Shown here: piece by piece, positions 20,368 through 28,467 of the stretch
Numbering within the stretch: position 1 is the stretch's first letter
Layout: each line of letters starts with the position of its first letter
Source: JADJRH01 sp046351455
Lineage (GTDB): Bacteria; Myxococcota_A; Polyangia; Polyangiales; Polyangiaceae
NCBI GenBank assembly: GCA_046351455.1
Contig: JAXLYM010000024.1
Coordinates: 93,817 to 157,816, forward strand
DNA length: 64,000 nucleotides
Direction: 5' to 3'
The notes under the pieces: generated by a model
The model's database searches: none
Seen by the model: the letters and a program-made list of their open reading frames with translations, nothing else
What the model was told of the DNA's origin: nothing
Program-made: the position numbers and the translations under genes

Positions 20368-21606
20368 ATGAGCACTCTTCGAGCCCCCCAAGCTGCGCGC
20401 AACCCCTGGACTCTGGTCCTCGTGGCGGCGTCCGCTCTCGGCATCTCTGCGGCTCTCTCGGCGACGGGCTGTGACGACGCGCGACCGAACCTGATGCCCA
20501 CGGGCGGCGGCGGCGCGGGCGGCAGCAACGGCACGGGCGGCAGCACCACGACGACGACCACGGAAGACAAGGCTGAGAGCCTCTTCAATGGCCTCGTGGA
20601 CGAGATGATGACCGCGTGCGGCCCCTGCCACGACGCCGGCGGCATCGCCGACACTCCCTTCCTCAAGGACCCGCGCTACGAGTCGATCACGAGCTGGCCC
20701 GGCATGGTCACGAAGGATCCGGCCGAGAGCAAGCTCCTCACGCACGCCGTCACGGGCGGCGGCCACGGCGGCACGAACCTCGACTCCGCGGCTCTCAAGG
20801 ACACCCTCTTCCCGAAGGTGAAGGCCTGGCTGACCGAGGAGTCGAAGGCCATCGCCGACACTCCGGTGGATCAAAAGGGCAAGTCGGTGGACCCGTTCGC
20901 GCCGATCCTCGGCTTCAACGCGGTCTATCTGACCAGCATCAGCGCCGACTTCTCCGGAATGGCCATCACGTTCAACGCGAACGAGCTCACGGGCACCTCG
21001 CTGGAGCTGACGGACATCCAGGTCCACACGACCTCGAAGATGGGCGTCCACGTCGTGCACCCGCTCTTCTCGGTGTACCCGAAGGGCGGCAATCCGAACC
21101 CGGATCCGGCCGACTCGTTCTCCAACGTGGACCAGTACATCGACTACGGCAAGTCGGACGCGCTCGGCCCCGGCACGCTGATCCTCACGAACTGGAACAC
21201 GGACGGCAAGCTCCAGATCTCGTTCGAGACGATCGAGACGTACACCTCGATGAGCGGGATGGGCGGCGCGGGCGGCGGCGGCGCGGGCGGCGGCTGCAAC
21301 GATCTCGACTCCTTCATGACGAACGCGAAGGGCCAGTTCGGCGCGTGCCTCGGCTGTCACGGCGGCTCGAACGGACAGGCCACCTCCGCGGTCGACATGA
21401 CCGGCCTCGTCAATGACGCGGACGTTGGCGCGGCGTGTGCACAGATCAAGAACCGAGTCACCCCGGACGACCCGCCGTCGAGCCAGCTGTTCGTGACGAC
21501 GGACCCGGATGGGAACGCGGCTCACCCCTACAAGTTCGGGCAGAACAAGACTGCCTTCAATGGATTCAAGTCCGCGGTTTCGACGTGGATCGCAGCGGAG
21601 AAGTGA
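20368..21606 (+). CDS. Lipoprotein with two CxxCH motifs (cytochrome c-like)
   Basis: This 412-residue protein has a lipobox ending at Cys35 (LSATGC) and a Gly/Asn/Thr linker. A CGPCH motif lies at about residue 87 and a CLGCH motif near 327. The middle (about 170-290) is beta-rich and contains a pair of His in VHVVHPLF, reminiscent of copper-type monooxygenase or cupredoxin-like folds, though I cannot prove it. CxxCH would attach haem c if the cell matures it. It is the first of four genes, with 11 bases to the next, so it probably serves an electron-transfer or surface oxidation system. Confidence 0.7.
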   Translation: MSTLRAPQAARNPWTLVLVAASALGISAALSATGCDDARPNLMPTGGGGAGGSNGTGGSTTTTTTEDKAESLFNGLVDEMMTACGPCHDAGGIADTPFLKDPRYESITSWPGMVTKDPAESKLLTHAVTGGGHGGTNLDSAALKDTLFPKVKAWLTEESKAIADTPVDQKGKSVDPFAPILGFNAVYLTSISADFSGMAITFNANELTGTSLELTDIQVHTTSKMGVHVVHPLFSVYPKGGNPNPDPADSFSNVDQYIDYGKSDALGPGTLILTNWNTDGKLQISFETIETYTSMSGMGGAGGGGAGGGCNDLDSFMTNAKGQFGACLGCHGGSNGQATSAVDMTGLVNDADVGAACAQIKNRVTPDDPPSSQLFVTTDPDGNAAHPYKFGQNKTAFNGFKSAVSTWIAAEK

Positions 21607-21617
21607 AAGGTAGGCCC

Positions 21618-22820
21618 ATGATGCGACGGATCTCGATGCTGTTCGGCCTCGCAGTAGGCGCCGTGCTCGCGGCCGCTGCGTGCGACTCCTCCCCCACCGG
21701 AACGCCCACGGGCTCGGGCTCGGGGACGACGTACAACCACCCTGTCACGGACGGGACCGACAACCCCGAAGCGAGCCGCCCCGCGGTCACGCACACCGTG
21801 CTGGATCAGCGCGTGAAGGACTACAACGAGGCTCTCCGGACTGCCTCTCTCAAGCTGGTCCGCGCGCTGCCGACGCTGGAGCAGATCAAGAAGGTGCAAT
21901 CCTCTTCGGATCCGCGCCGCGCGTACGAGGAGGAGCTCGACAAGATGCTCGAGGATCCTCGCTTCACGCTGCGCATGATCAAGTGGTGGAAGGACACGAT
22001 GCGCATGGCCGGCGGCGCGAACGGAGACGCCCCGAGCCGCAACACCGCCCCGAACCTGGCCGCGCGCATCACGGTGGAGGGTCGCCCGATGACCGACCTC
22101 TTCACCCAGGCCAGCAACAACTGCCCTGAATACGACACGGACACCAACCAGTTCGTCGACGGCGAGTGCAATAACGGCGTCCCGACGGAGGCCGGCGTCC
22201 TCACGAACCCGGGCGTGCAATACCAGTTCTACGGCAACATGGCCTTCCGCCGCGTGCGCTGGATCCAGGAGACCTTCGTCTGCACGAAGTTCCCCGCGGA
22301 GTACTCGGACAAGCCGCAGACCAAGAACGGCGCCGACTACGTGTCTCCGTGGCCGTTCGAGTCCATCGCGACTGCGCCCATCGATTTCCAGGACACGAAG
22401 TCCGTCGTCTGCGCCAACTGCCACACGACGATCAACCACATCGCGCCGATGTTCGGGCACTTCGACAAGAACGGCAAGTACACCGACGCGTTCGCCGTCA
22501 TGACGCCCACCGCGGACCCGGTCCCGACGGAGCTCTCGCACTGGCTGCAACCCGGCGAGACGATGCACTGGCGCTTCGGCGAGGAGGTCAAGGACTTCGC
22601 GGAGCTCGGCGCGGCGATCGCGGCCGATCCGGACGTCAACGAGTGCGTGGTCACCCGCCTCTACAACTTCGCCATGTCCAAGGAGGACGTCGTGAACGAT
22701 CTCGCGACGGTGCCTTACGAGGTCATGGATGAATACATGATCGACTATTACCAGAGCGGCATGAACCTCAAGGCCACGCTCCGCGCGATGTTCACCGGCG
22801 CGGACTTCATCCGGTTCTAG
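21618..22820 (+). CDS. Lipoprotein with one CxxCH motif (PSD1-type cytochrome-like)
   Basis: This 400-residue protein has a lipobox ending at Cys22 (LAAAAC). It is helical, with an early RALPTLEQIKKV block and a LEDPRFTLRMIKWWKD block, CANCHTTINHIAP near residue 270, and a C-terminal SKEDVVNDLATVP and LKATLRAMFTGADF block. The arrangement recalls the DUF1549/DUF1592/DUF1588-type proteins that pair with DUF1501 proteins in Planctomycetes and myxobacteria, and the fourth gene here looks like such a partner. The start is the first of two ATGs (21618, 21621) after AGGTAGG. Confidence 0.68.
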   Translation: MMRRISMLFGLAVGAVLAAAACDSSPTGTPTGSGSGTTYNHPVTDGTDNPEASRPAVTHTVLDQRVKDYNEALRTASLKLVRALPTLEQIKKVQSSSDPRRAYEEELDKMLEDPRFTLRMIKWWKDTMRMAGGANGDAPSRNTAPNLAARITVEGRPMTDLFTQASNNCPEYDTDTNQFVDGECNNGVPTEAGVLTNPGVQYQFYGNMAFRRVRWIQETFVCTKFPAEYSDKPQTKNGADYVSPWPFESIATAPIDFQDTKSVVCANCHTTINHIAPMFGHFDKNGKYTDAFAVMTPTADPVPTELSHWLQPGETMHWRFGEEVKDFAELGAAIAADPDVNECVVTRLYNFAMSKEDVVNDLATVPYEVMDEYMIDYYQSGMNLKATLRAMFTGADFIRF

Positions 22821-22839
22821 GCGAGGAAGAGAGACAGCG

Positions 22840-23580
22840 ATGAAGACCCTGCGAATCAGCCTCTTTGCCCTCGTGGCCTCTCCGGCCCTGCTCGCCGCGG
22901 CCTGCAACGACGCGCGCCCGAGCTACATCGATCCGAACGCGTACGGGACCTATCAAGAGGACCCGACCAAGGCTGTCGAAGAGAAGCCGGGCGCGTACGC
23001 GGGCGGTCAGAAGAACACGTTCGATCACATGGCCAGCCTCGGCACCGACGCCGCGAAGGATCCGTTCGAGGTCCTGAAGGAGCGCGAGGAAGAGGGCCCG
23101 GCCGAGGTACGCACGCGCCTTCACTCCTGCCAGAAGATCCAGGTGACTACTCTGCGATCCATCCTGGTGGGGTTCGGAGTGAACATGGACGCGACGGGTG
23201 ATCCACCCACCGCGGGCCAGCTGCTCAAGGAGGGCTCCGGCGCGCTCGGCGCGGCGAACTACGACGCCCGCGTGGGCGAGACGCTCGTGTGGACGGCGGC
23301 CGGCGCGGCGAAGATGTTCGACATCCTCGTGCAGGCGGCGCCCGAAATCATCGCGAATTTGCCGAATTCTCCGCAGTGCCAGATTGGCGGCGTCGGCCCC
23401 CAGGTCTTCGACGAGAACAACGAGTGCGTCGAGGACGCCGTGACGTGCCTCATCGGCCGGCCTGCGACTCCCGATCACCTGGCCATTTGCAACAGCGCTG
23501 TGCAACAGGCCTCGGATGTGGAGACTGGCAAGAAGATTGCAATCGCTGCCTTGCTGAGCGCGGCTCACTCCTGCGAGTAA
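22840..23580 (+). CDS. Lipoprotein of unknown function in the CxxCH operon
   Basis: This 246-residue protein has a lipobox ending at Cys22 (LLAAAC) and mainly helical sequence, without CxxCH. Six further Cys are spread out (for example SCQKIQV, SPQCQIGG, NECVEDAVTC), suggesting disulphides. It starts 19 bases after the upstream stop, with an AGGAAGAGAG site, and ends 11 bases before the Tat-exported protein. The operon position ties it to the same envelope system; I do not recognise the family. Confidence 0.62.
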   Translation: MKTLRISLFALVASPALLAAACNDARPSYIDPNAYGTYQEDPTKAVEEKPGAYAGGQKNTFDHMASLGTDAAKDPFEVLKEREEEGPAEVRTRLHSCQKIQVTTLRSILVGFGVNMDATGDPPTAGQLLKEGSGALGAANYDARVGETLVWTAAGAAKMFDILVQAAPEIIANLPNSPQCQIGGVGPQVFDENNECVEDAVTCLIGRPATPDHLAICNSAVQQASDVETGKKIAIAALLSAAHSCE

Positions 23581-23591
23581 CGGAGACGACC

Positions 23592-24980
23592 ATGGCAAAC
23601 GATCGGCTGAAGAACCTGCAAGGCAACTCCCGTCGTAGCTTCCTCCGCTGGGCGACCGCGGCGGGCGCGGCGCTGGCTCTCGACCGCTCGAAGGTCCTCG
23701 ACGTGATCGCGGACTCCGGCGGCTCGGCGCTCGCGGACGAAGGCAGCTGCAGCCTCACGAACCGCTCCGTGCACATCGTCGCGGGCGACGGCGGATTCTC
23801 GTGGTTCCAGCTCCTCTGGCCGCACGTGGACATCGCGCGTTCCAACAACGGCAACTACGCGTTCCACGCCTTCGGACAGACCAAGACGGCGAAGGACACG
23901 GACAACGACTTCGAGTTTGCGCCGGAGTCTCCGTGGCAGTCGCTCGACAAGACGAAGCGCATCACCGGCTTCATGGCCGGCACCAACCAGACGCACACGC
24001 CGACTCCGGGGTCCGCGGCGCAGCTCGGTGGTGGTCAGTCGCTCCTCGCCGTGTGCGCGGCGATCCAGCGCGCGACTCCCTCGCTCCTGCCCGTGATCGG
24101 CATCGATCCGGTCAACTTCGGCTCGGCGAAGGGCGCGCCCGACATCGCGACCGTCGGTAATGCGGACGGCCTCGTGCAGCTCTTCAACAGCGCGGCGTCG
24201 CGCCAGATCCTCGCCGTCCCGCAGGACGCGGCGCTCTACGAGGCGTATTACAAGGCGTTCGTGGGCCTCAACAAGGCCGCTCCGCGCCCGACGGTGCAGC
24301 GCCCGCTCCGCATCGGCAAGTCGAGCGCGAACTTCCTCGGTCAGAACCTCGCGAAGGAGCTCCAGCCTTCGGCGGAGGATCTGCAGAGGTACGGGATCGA
24401 CGACGGCACGCCGACCAAGCTCTCCGAGATCGGCCGCACGCTGATCACGGCGTCGAAGGCGTTCCACCGCGGCCTCACGCAGAGCGTGATCCTGCCGGCG
24501 ATGCGCGACGATCCGCACGGCGCGTTCCAGAACATGGGCAACCTGAAGTCGACGGTGGCCTCGCTCGGCAAGATGCTCGACCAGTTCTACAAGGACATGG
24601 CCGAGATGCAGGATCCGCTGTGCAGCGCGAAGACGATGGCCGACAGCGTGGTCCTGACGGTCCACGGCGACACGCCGAAGGACCCGATGAACAACAACGG
24701 TTGGCCGGACGGCACGCCCAACAACGCGAACTGGATCTACGTGATGGGCAATGGCTACGTGAAGACGGGCTGGTTCGGCGGCGTGCGCGGCAACGGCTCG
24801 ACGGACGGCTTCGACCCGACGACGGGCAAGAACGTGCCGAATCAGCAGGCCAGCGCGACGAGCGACGCGGCCGGCGCGGCGGTGGCGTTCGCGGTCGCGA
24901 AGGGCGACATGAAGCGCGTGCAGGAGTTCTATTCGGGCCCCGGCATCGACGGCATCGTGAACATCAACCCCATTCAGTGA
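23592..24980 (+). CDS. Tat-exported DUF1501-like protein
   Basis: This 462-residue protein has a twin-arginine signal (SRRSFLRW at residues 13-20, followed by a hydrophobic stretch). It is therefore exported folded, probably by the system to which TatA (13446) belongs. The C-terminal half holds VVLTVHGDTPKDP and ANWIYVMGNGYVKTGWFGG, which fit the DUF1501 pattern (a sulfatase/phosphatase-like fold). DUF1501 proteins usually sit beside cytochrome-like partners, as here. The substrate is unknown. Start ATG 23592 follows GGAGACG; the frame open upstream to 23289 belongs to the previous gene's region. Confidence 0.68.
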   Translation: MANDRLKNLQGNSRRSFLRWATAAGAALALDRSKVLDVIADSGGSALADEGSCSLTNRSVHIVAGDGGFSWFQLLWPHVDIARSNNGNYAFHAFGQTKTAKDTDNDFEFAPESPWQSLDKTKRITGFMAGTNQTHTPTPGSAAQLGGGQSLLAVCAAIQRATPSLLPVIGIDPVNFGSAKGAPDIATVGNADGLVQLFNSAASRQILAVPQDAALYEAYYKAFVGLNKAAPRPTVQRPLRIGKSSANFLGQNLAKELQPSAEDLQRYGIDDGTPTKLSEIGRTLITASKAFHRGLTQSVILPAMRDDPHGAFQNMGNLKSTVASLGKMLDQFYKDMAEMQDPLCSAKTMADSVVLTVHGDTPKDPMNNNGWPDGTPNNANWIYVMGNGYVKTGWFGGVRGNGSTDGFDPTTGKNVPNQQASATSDAAGAAVAFAVAKGDMKRVQEFYSGPGIDGIVNINPIQ

Positions 24981-25095
24981 TGCTCTGACAGCAACTCTGG
25001 ATTTGCAAAGGGGCTCCGCCCCTTCACACATCCCCGCCCCCGTCAGCTCCCCTCCTCCTTCGACTGCCTCTTACCGCTGGACTCCCCCCTTCGAC

Positions 25096-26175
25096 TCAAC
25101 GCATCGATGGGTACAGTTGTTCGAGGAGCGACGTGCGGAGTCCCTCCACCGCCTGCGCCACCTGCGAGAGGTCGATCGACGACGCCATCTGGCCCCACGT
25201 CGAGAGGCGCTCTGTCGCGCGGGACAGCGACTGTCGCAGATCACGCTCCGTGATCACCGGGGCGGCCGCGGCGCGGCCGGCGGTCGCGGCGAGGCGCTCT
25301 TCTTCCTCTTCCCGCAGCTTGTCCAGGAGCGATTGCACGGCGGCCTCCACGCGCTCGGCGTACTCCGCCACGTGCTCGTCCGACGGCTCCTCTCCGGGGA
25401 CCGCCCCCTTCGGCACCTCGACCGGCTTGCCGATCTTGTAGCGCAGCGTCGCGGGCGTCGGCAGGTGCGGCAGCGGGCCGATCCCGAGGCCCCACGGCAA
25501 GGAGAGATGCACGGGGAAGATCTCCGCGCGCGCCACGTCGGGCAGGCCGATCGCCTTCGCGAATTTGCGACCGTCCGTCAGCACGAGCAGCGTCTCGTGC
25601 GCGCCCGCGTTCGCGACCGGCACCACCGGCACGCCCGTCCGCAGCGCGAGCTTCGCGTACCCGCGCCGCCCGCCGAAGCGCGCCTTGTAGCGATCCGAGT
25701 ACGGCCGCCACGTGTCGATATCGCCGCCCGGCATCACCAGGAGATCGCGCTTGAACCGCGTGAGCACCGCCTCCGCCACGCGCGGGTTCGCCTTCAGGAC
25801 TCCCCGCTTCGAGAAGAAGCGCGCCGTCAGCTCCGTCGCGAGGATGATCTCGTGCGCCAGAGGGTGGCACGGGCGGCCCGCACCGAAGCGGCGGTACCAG
25901 CCAATCAGGAGGCCCCACACGTCCGGGATCGTCGTCCCGCCGGAGTGGTTGGAGACGAGCATCGCTGGTGCGGGCGGCACGTTCTCCCACCCCTCGATCT
26001 CCAGCCCGAAGTAGCAACCGGGGCCGAAGAGCCGACCGATGCTCGAAACTGTCTCTTCCACGAGGGCGGGGGTATACTCGCCCGGGTCGGTGCCCCAGTG
26101 CGCGCCGCGATTCCCGAGGAACCACTGCAAAAAACGCCCCTTGGGTCCCGCGGTGTGGGGAGTGCTCTCGGTCAT
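25096..26175 (-). CDS. Lysophospholipid acyltransferase family protein
   Basis: This 359-residue protein carries the PlsC/LPLAT acyltransferase fold. The SNHSGGTTIPD stretch near residue 75 is the HX4D-type active site in the variant form seen in DGAT2/hemolytic phospholipid-type enzymes. LVMPGGDIDTWRP (about 147) is the second conserved block and KLALRTGVPVVPVANAG (about 172) the third. It would transfer an acyl chain to a glycerolipid at the inner membrane. The C-terminal 100 residues are helical and Glu/Ala-rich, an addition to the family core. It is divergent from the hydrolase at 26253, with 77 bases between. Confidence 0.8.
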   Translation of the reverse strand: MTESTPHTAGPKGRFLQWFLGNRGAHWGTDPGEYTPALVEETVSSIGRLFGPGCYFGLEIEGWENVPPAPAMLVSNHSGGTTIPDVWGLLIGWYRRFGAGRPCHPLAHEIILATELTARFFSKRGVLKANPRVAEAVLTRFKRDLLVMPGGDIDTWRPYSDRYKARFGGRRGYAKLALRTGVPVVPVANAGAHETLLVLTDGRKFAKAIGLPDVARAEIFPVHLSLPWGLGIGPLPHLPTPATLRYKIGKPVEVPKGAVPGEEPSDEHVAEYAERVEAAVQSLLDKLREEEEERLAATAGRAAAAPVITERDLRQSLSRATERLSTWGQMASSIDLSQVAQAVEGLRTSLLEQLYPSMR

Positions 26176-26252
26176 CTGCCAACCTCTTTGCGCGGCTTAC
26201 CACGCGCATGCACATGGTGCGAACCCGTTTTCGCACTTGATGGAGATTTGTC

Positions 26253-27122
26253 TTGGCCGCGATAACGGACCACCTCGCCCGTGCTGCTCTCCAGGCCCGG
26301 TTTTTCCGTAGCCGGCGCATCCGGACGTCCGTCGGGCGGATGCACCTGCTCGAAGGCAGGGGCGAAGGCCGCTTCCCACCAGTCGTGCTGTTGCATGGGC
26401 TGTCCTCGACGGGTGTTCATTACCTTCCGCTCGTCACTCACATTCGTCCGCACGTCCGGAGAATCTTCTTGCCAGATTTGCCGGGACACGGATTCAGCGA
26501 CCTCCCCGCCGGCGGGATGCGGCAGGAGGCGCTCACCGCGGGCCTTCGGGAGGCGCTGGACGCCGTGCTCGACGAGCCGGCGGTGATCTTCGGCAACTCG
26601 CTCGGGGCGCTCGCGGCCATCCATTACGCGCGGCTGCGGCCGGAGCGGGTGCGCGGCCTGTTCCTGTGCTCGCCGGGCGGCGCGCCGATGGAGGAGCCGG
26701 AGCTCTCGCGGTTTTTGTCCACGTTCAAGGTCGATTCGCACGGCAGCGCCGTCGCCTTCGTGGACCGCGTGTTCGGGACGCGCGTGCCGATGCGGCATTT
26801 CCTGGCGTGGGGCATCAAGCGGCGCATGCGCCACCCGGGCGTGCGCGGGGTGCTGGAGAACGCGACCCCGGACGTGCTCCTCACGCGCGACGATCTCGCG
26901 GGCCTGAAGATGCCGGTCGTCCTGTCGTGGGGCCGTCGCGACGGCGTGCTCCCGCGCGGCCACCTCGACTTCTTCCGCGAAAACCTCCCGCCCGGAGCCG
27001 AGGTCCACGAGCCCGAGAACCACGGCCACAGCCCTTATCTCGAAGACGCGACCGGCGTCGCCCGAGCGATCGTCCGCTTCCTCGGCGAGGTCGATCGCGC
27101 GCGATTGACGACCGGCGCCTGA
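26253..27122 (+). CDS. Alpha/beta hydrolase
   Basis: This 289-residue protein has the alpha/beta-hydrolase fold: oxyanion stretch LLHGLSSTG at about residue 47, DLPGHGFSD, nucleophile Ser116 in GNSLGA, Asp in SWGRRDGVLP, and His in ENHGHSPY. It probably cleaves an ester or related bond; the substrate is unknown. The start is TTG at 26253 with GGAGA eight bases upstream; the ATG at 26343 would cut into the fold and is less likely. It is divergent from the acyltransferase, so a shared lipid-related role is possible but not shown. Confidence 0.8.
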   Translation: MAAITDHLARAALQARFFRSRRIRTSVGRMHLLEGRGEGRFPPVVLLHGLSSTGVHYLPLVTHIRPHVRRIFLPDLPGHGFSDLPAGGMRQEALTAGLREALDAVLDEPAVIFGNSLGALAAIHYARLRPERVRGLFLCSPGGAPMEEPELSRFLSTFKVDSHGSAVAFVDRVFGTRVPMRHFLAWGIKRRMRHPGVRGVLENATPDVLLTRDDLAGLKMPVVLSWGRRDGVLPRGHLDFFRENLPPGAEVHEPENHGHSPYLEDATGVARAIVRFLGEVDRARLTTGA

Positions 27123-27142
27123 TCGCTCCGGAACCCCTCAAA

Positions 27143-27859
27143 TCAAAGGTGTTGCAGCTCGTCCGTGCAGGCGGTCGGCTCGGCGCCGTCCTTGTCGTAC
27201 GCGCCGGTGATCCAGTTCACCAGGCACACGTCGCCGGGGTCGCCTTCGTTCCAGATGAGGCCGCCCTTGTGCTTCTCGCGCAGGCGGGCCTTTCGCACGA
27301 GCGTGAGGCGCTCCGGATCGTAGCTCGCGGGCTTCGCGCAGTTCGTCACGTAGTCGAAGCCCTTGCACGCGCCCTTCCCCGCCGAGCAGCAGTACACGAC
27401 CGTGAAGAGCTCCGGCTCCAGGCCGCACAGCGCCTGCCAGTTCTCGATGCGCTCCGACGGCGTCGTGCCGACGCCGCCGCCCGGGTAGTACTGCGCGTAA
27501 TCCGAGATCGTCGCGTCGATGCAGCCGAGCCCTTGCTTGCACACGCGGCCCGCGCCGCCGCACTGCGAGTCCTCGGTGCACTTCTCGGTGCCGAGGTCCG
27601 GCTCCGGGCGGCGCAGGCCCGCGTTGCCGTAGATGCGCATCGGCCGCGAGGACGAGCCGTGGCAGTCGAGCGTGGCGCACCGGCGCTCGATCACCTCCGA
27701 CACGCTCACGAACGGATCCGAGGTGTCCTGCGGATCGAACGGGACGCACGCCGCCGAGACGGACGCGGTGGCCGTGTCGCCGAGGCAGCTCGACGTCACG
27801 ACCGTGAGACCGAACAGCGCGGCGCCGAGCGCCGTCGTCATCGCGATGCGGCTCGCCAT
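27143..27859 (-). CDS. Lipoprotein with CxxxxCH motif
   Basis: This 238-residue protein has a lipobox ending at Cys25 (VTSSC). Near residue 60 is CATLDCHG (the CxxxxCH form of a haem-binding site, often seen in myxobacterial cytochrome-like lipoproteins). Several Cys follow (CTEDSQC, CKQGLGC, YCCSAG, ACKGF). Its start overlaps the upstream stop (TGATG), so it is translationally coupled as the last gene of the minus-strand set beginning at 31998 or 31114. Haem binding is plausible but unproven. Confidence 0.68.
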   Translation of the reverse strand: MASRIAMTTALGAALFGLTVVTSSCLGDTATASVSAACVPFDPQDTSDPFVSVSEVIERRCATLDCHGSSSRPMRIYGNAGLRRPEPDLGTEKCTEDSQCGGAGRVCKQGLGCIDATISDYAQYYPGGGVGTTPSERIENWQALCGLEPELFTVVYCCSAGKGACKGFDYVTNCAKPASYDPERLTLVRKARLREKHKGGLIWNEGDPGDVCLVNWITGAYDKDGAEPTACTDELQHL

Positions 27860-28467
27860 CAGTTCTCTCCCACGGTGGGCTTGCAGTCGGTCGGCTCCTC
27901 GAACGTCGGCGCGCTCGCGGTGCGCTGCGTGCAGTACACCCAGCCCGGCGACCCCTGGTTCGGCCGGCCCACGTGGCACGCGTTGCACGAGCCCTCGCGG
28001 CTGATGCGCGTGCCCATCGAGACGCGCTCGCCGTTCGGCTCTCCCTCGACGGGGTAACGGATCGCGACGCGCAGGGGAAACGAAGGGTTCCATTGCTCCT
28101 TCGTCAGGTAGAAGTTGCCCGCGCAGTTCGTCTTCACGGGCGCGCCGGGCGACGTGCCGAACGAGTCGCTGATCTCGATCTCCACGTCCGCGACCGGGAT
28201 CGGCTCGTCCTTCGCGTGCGCCGCGTCCCACGAGTAGCCGTAGATCGTGCCCGCCACCGTCATCTCCGGCTGCGCGCCTTTGTACGGCCCGTGGCAGAGC
28301 AGGCACGGCTGTCCGGGCCGGTGGATGTCGCTCGGCGGGACGGCCGGATCCTCGCCTCCGAGCGCGTCGATGCGCGCGTCCTGGACGGGGTTGCCGCACG
28401 CGGCGAGCGCGATCGATGCAGCGAAGACGAAGCCCGCGGCGAAGGCGGGGAGCGCGGCGGATCGCAT
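27859..28467 (-). CDS. Lipoprotein with two CxxCH motifs
   Basis: This 202-residue protein has a lipobox ending at Cys24 (IALAAC), CLLCHGPYKG near residue 54 and CNACHVGRP near residue 163. Between them is a beta-sandwich-like segment (VAGTIYG, VEIEISDSFG, CAGNFYLTKEQW). The form is a small dihaem-type cytochrome lipoprotein or a carboxypeptidase-regulatory-like fold framed by haem sites. It overlaps the DUF3570 gene (TGATG) and the next gene likewise, so the three are made together. Confidence 0.7.
   Translation of the reverse strand: MRSAALPAFAAGFVFAASIALAACGNPVQDARIDALGGEDPAVPPSDIHRPGQPCLLCHGPYKGAQPEMTVAGTIYGYSWDAAHAKDEPIPVADVEIEISDSFGTSPGAPVKTNCAGNFYLTKEQWNPSFPLRVAIRYPVEGEPNGERVSMGTRISREGSCNACHVGRPNQGSPGWVYCTQRTASAPTFEEPTDCKPTVGEN

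Noticed and set aside
25008..25024. AAGGGGC-TCC-GCCCCTT hairpin after the DUF1501-like gene as terminator
   Set aside because: Short stem, no T-run; kept only as a weak possibility.
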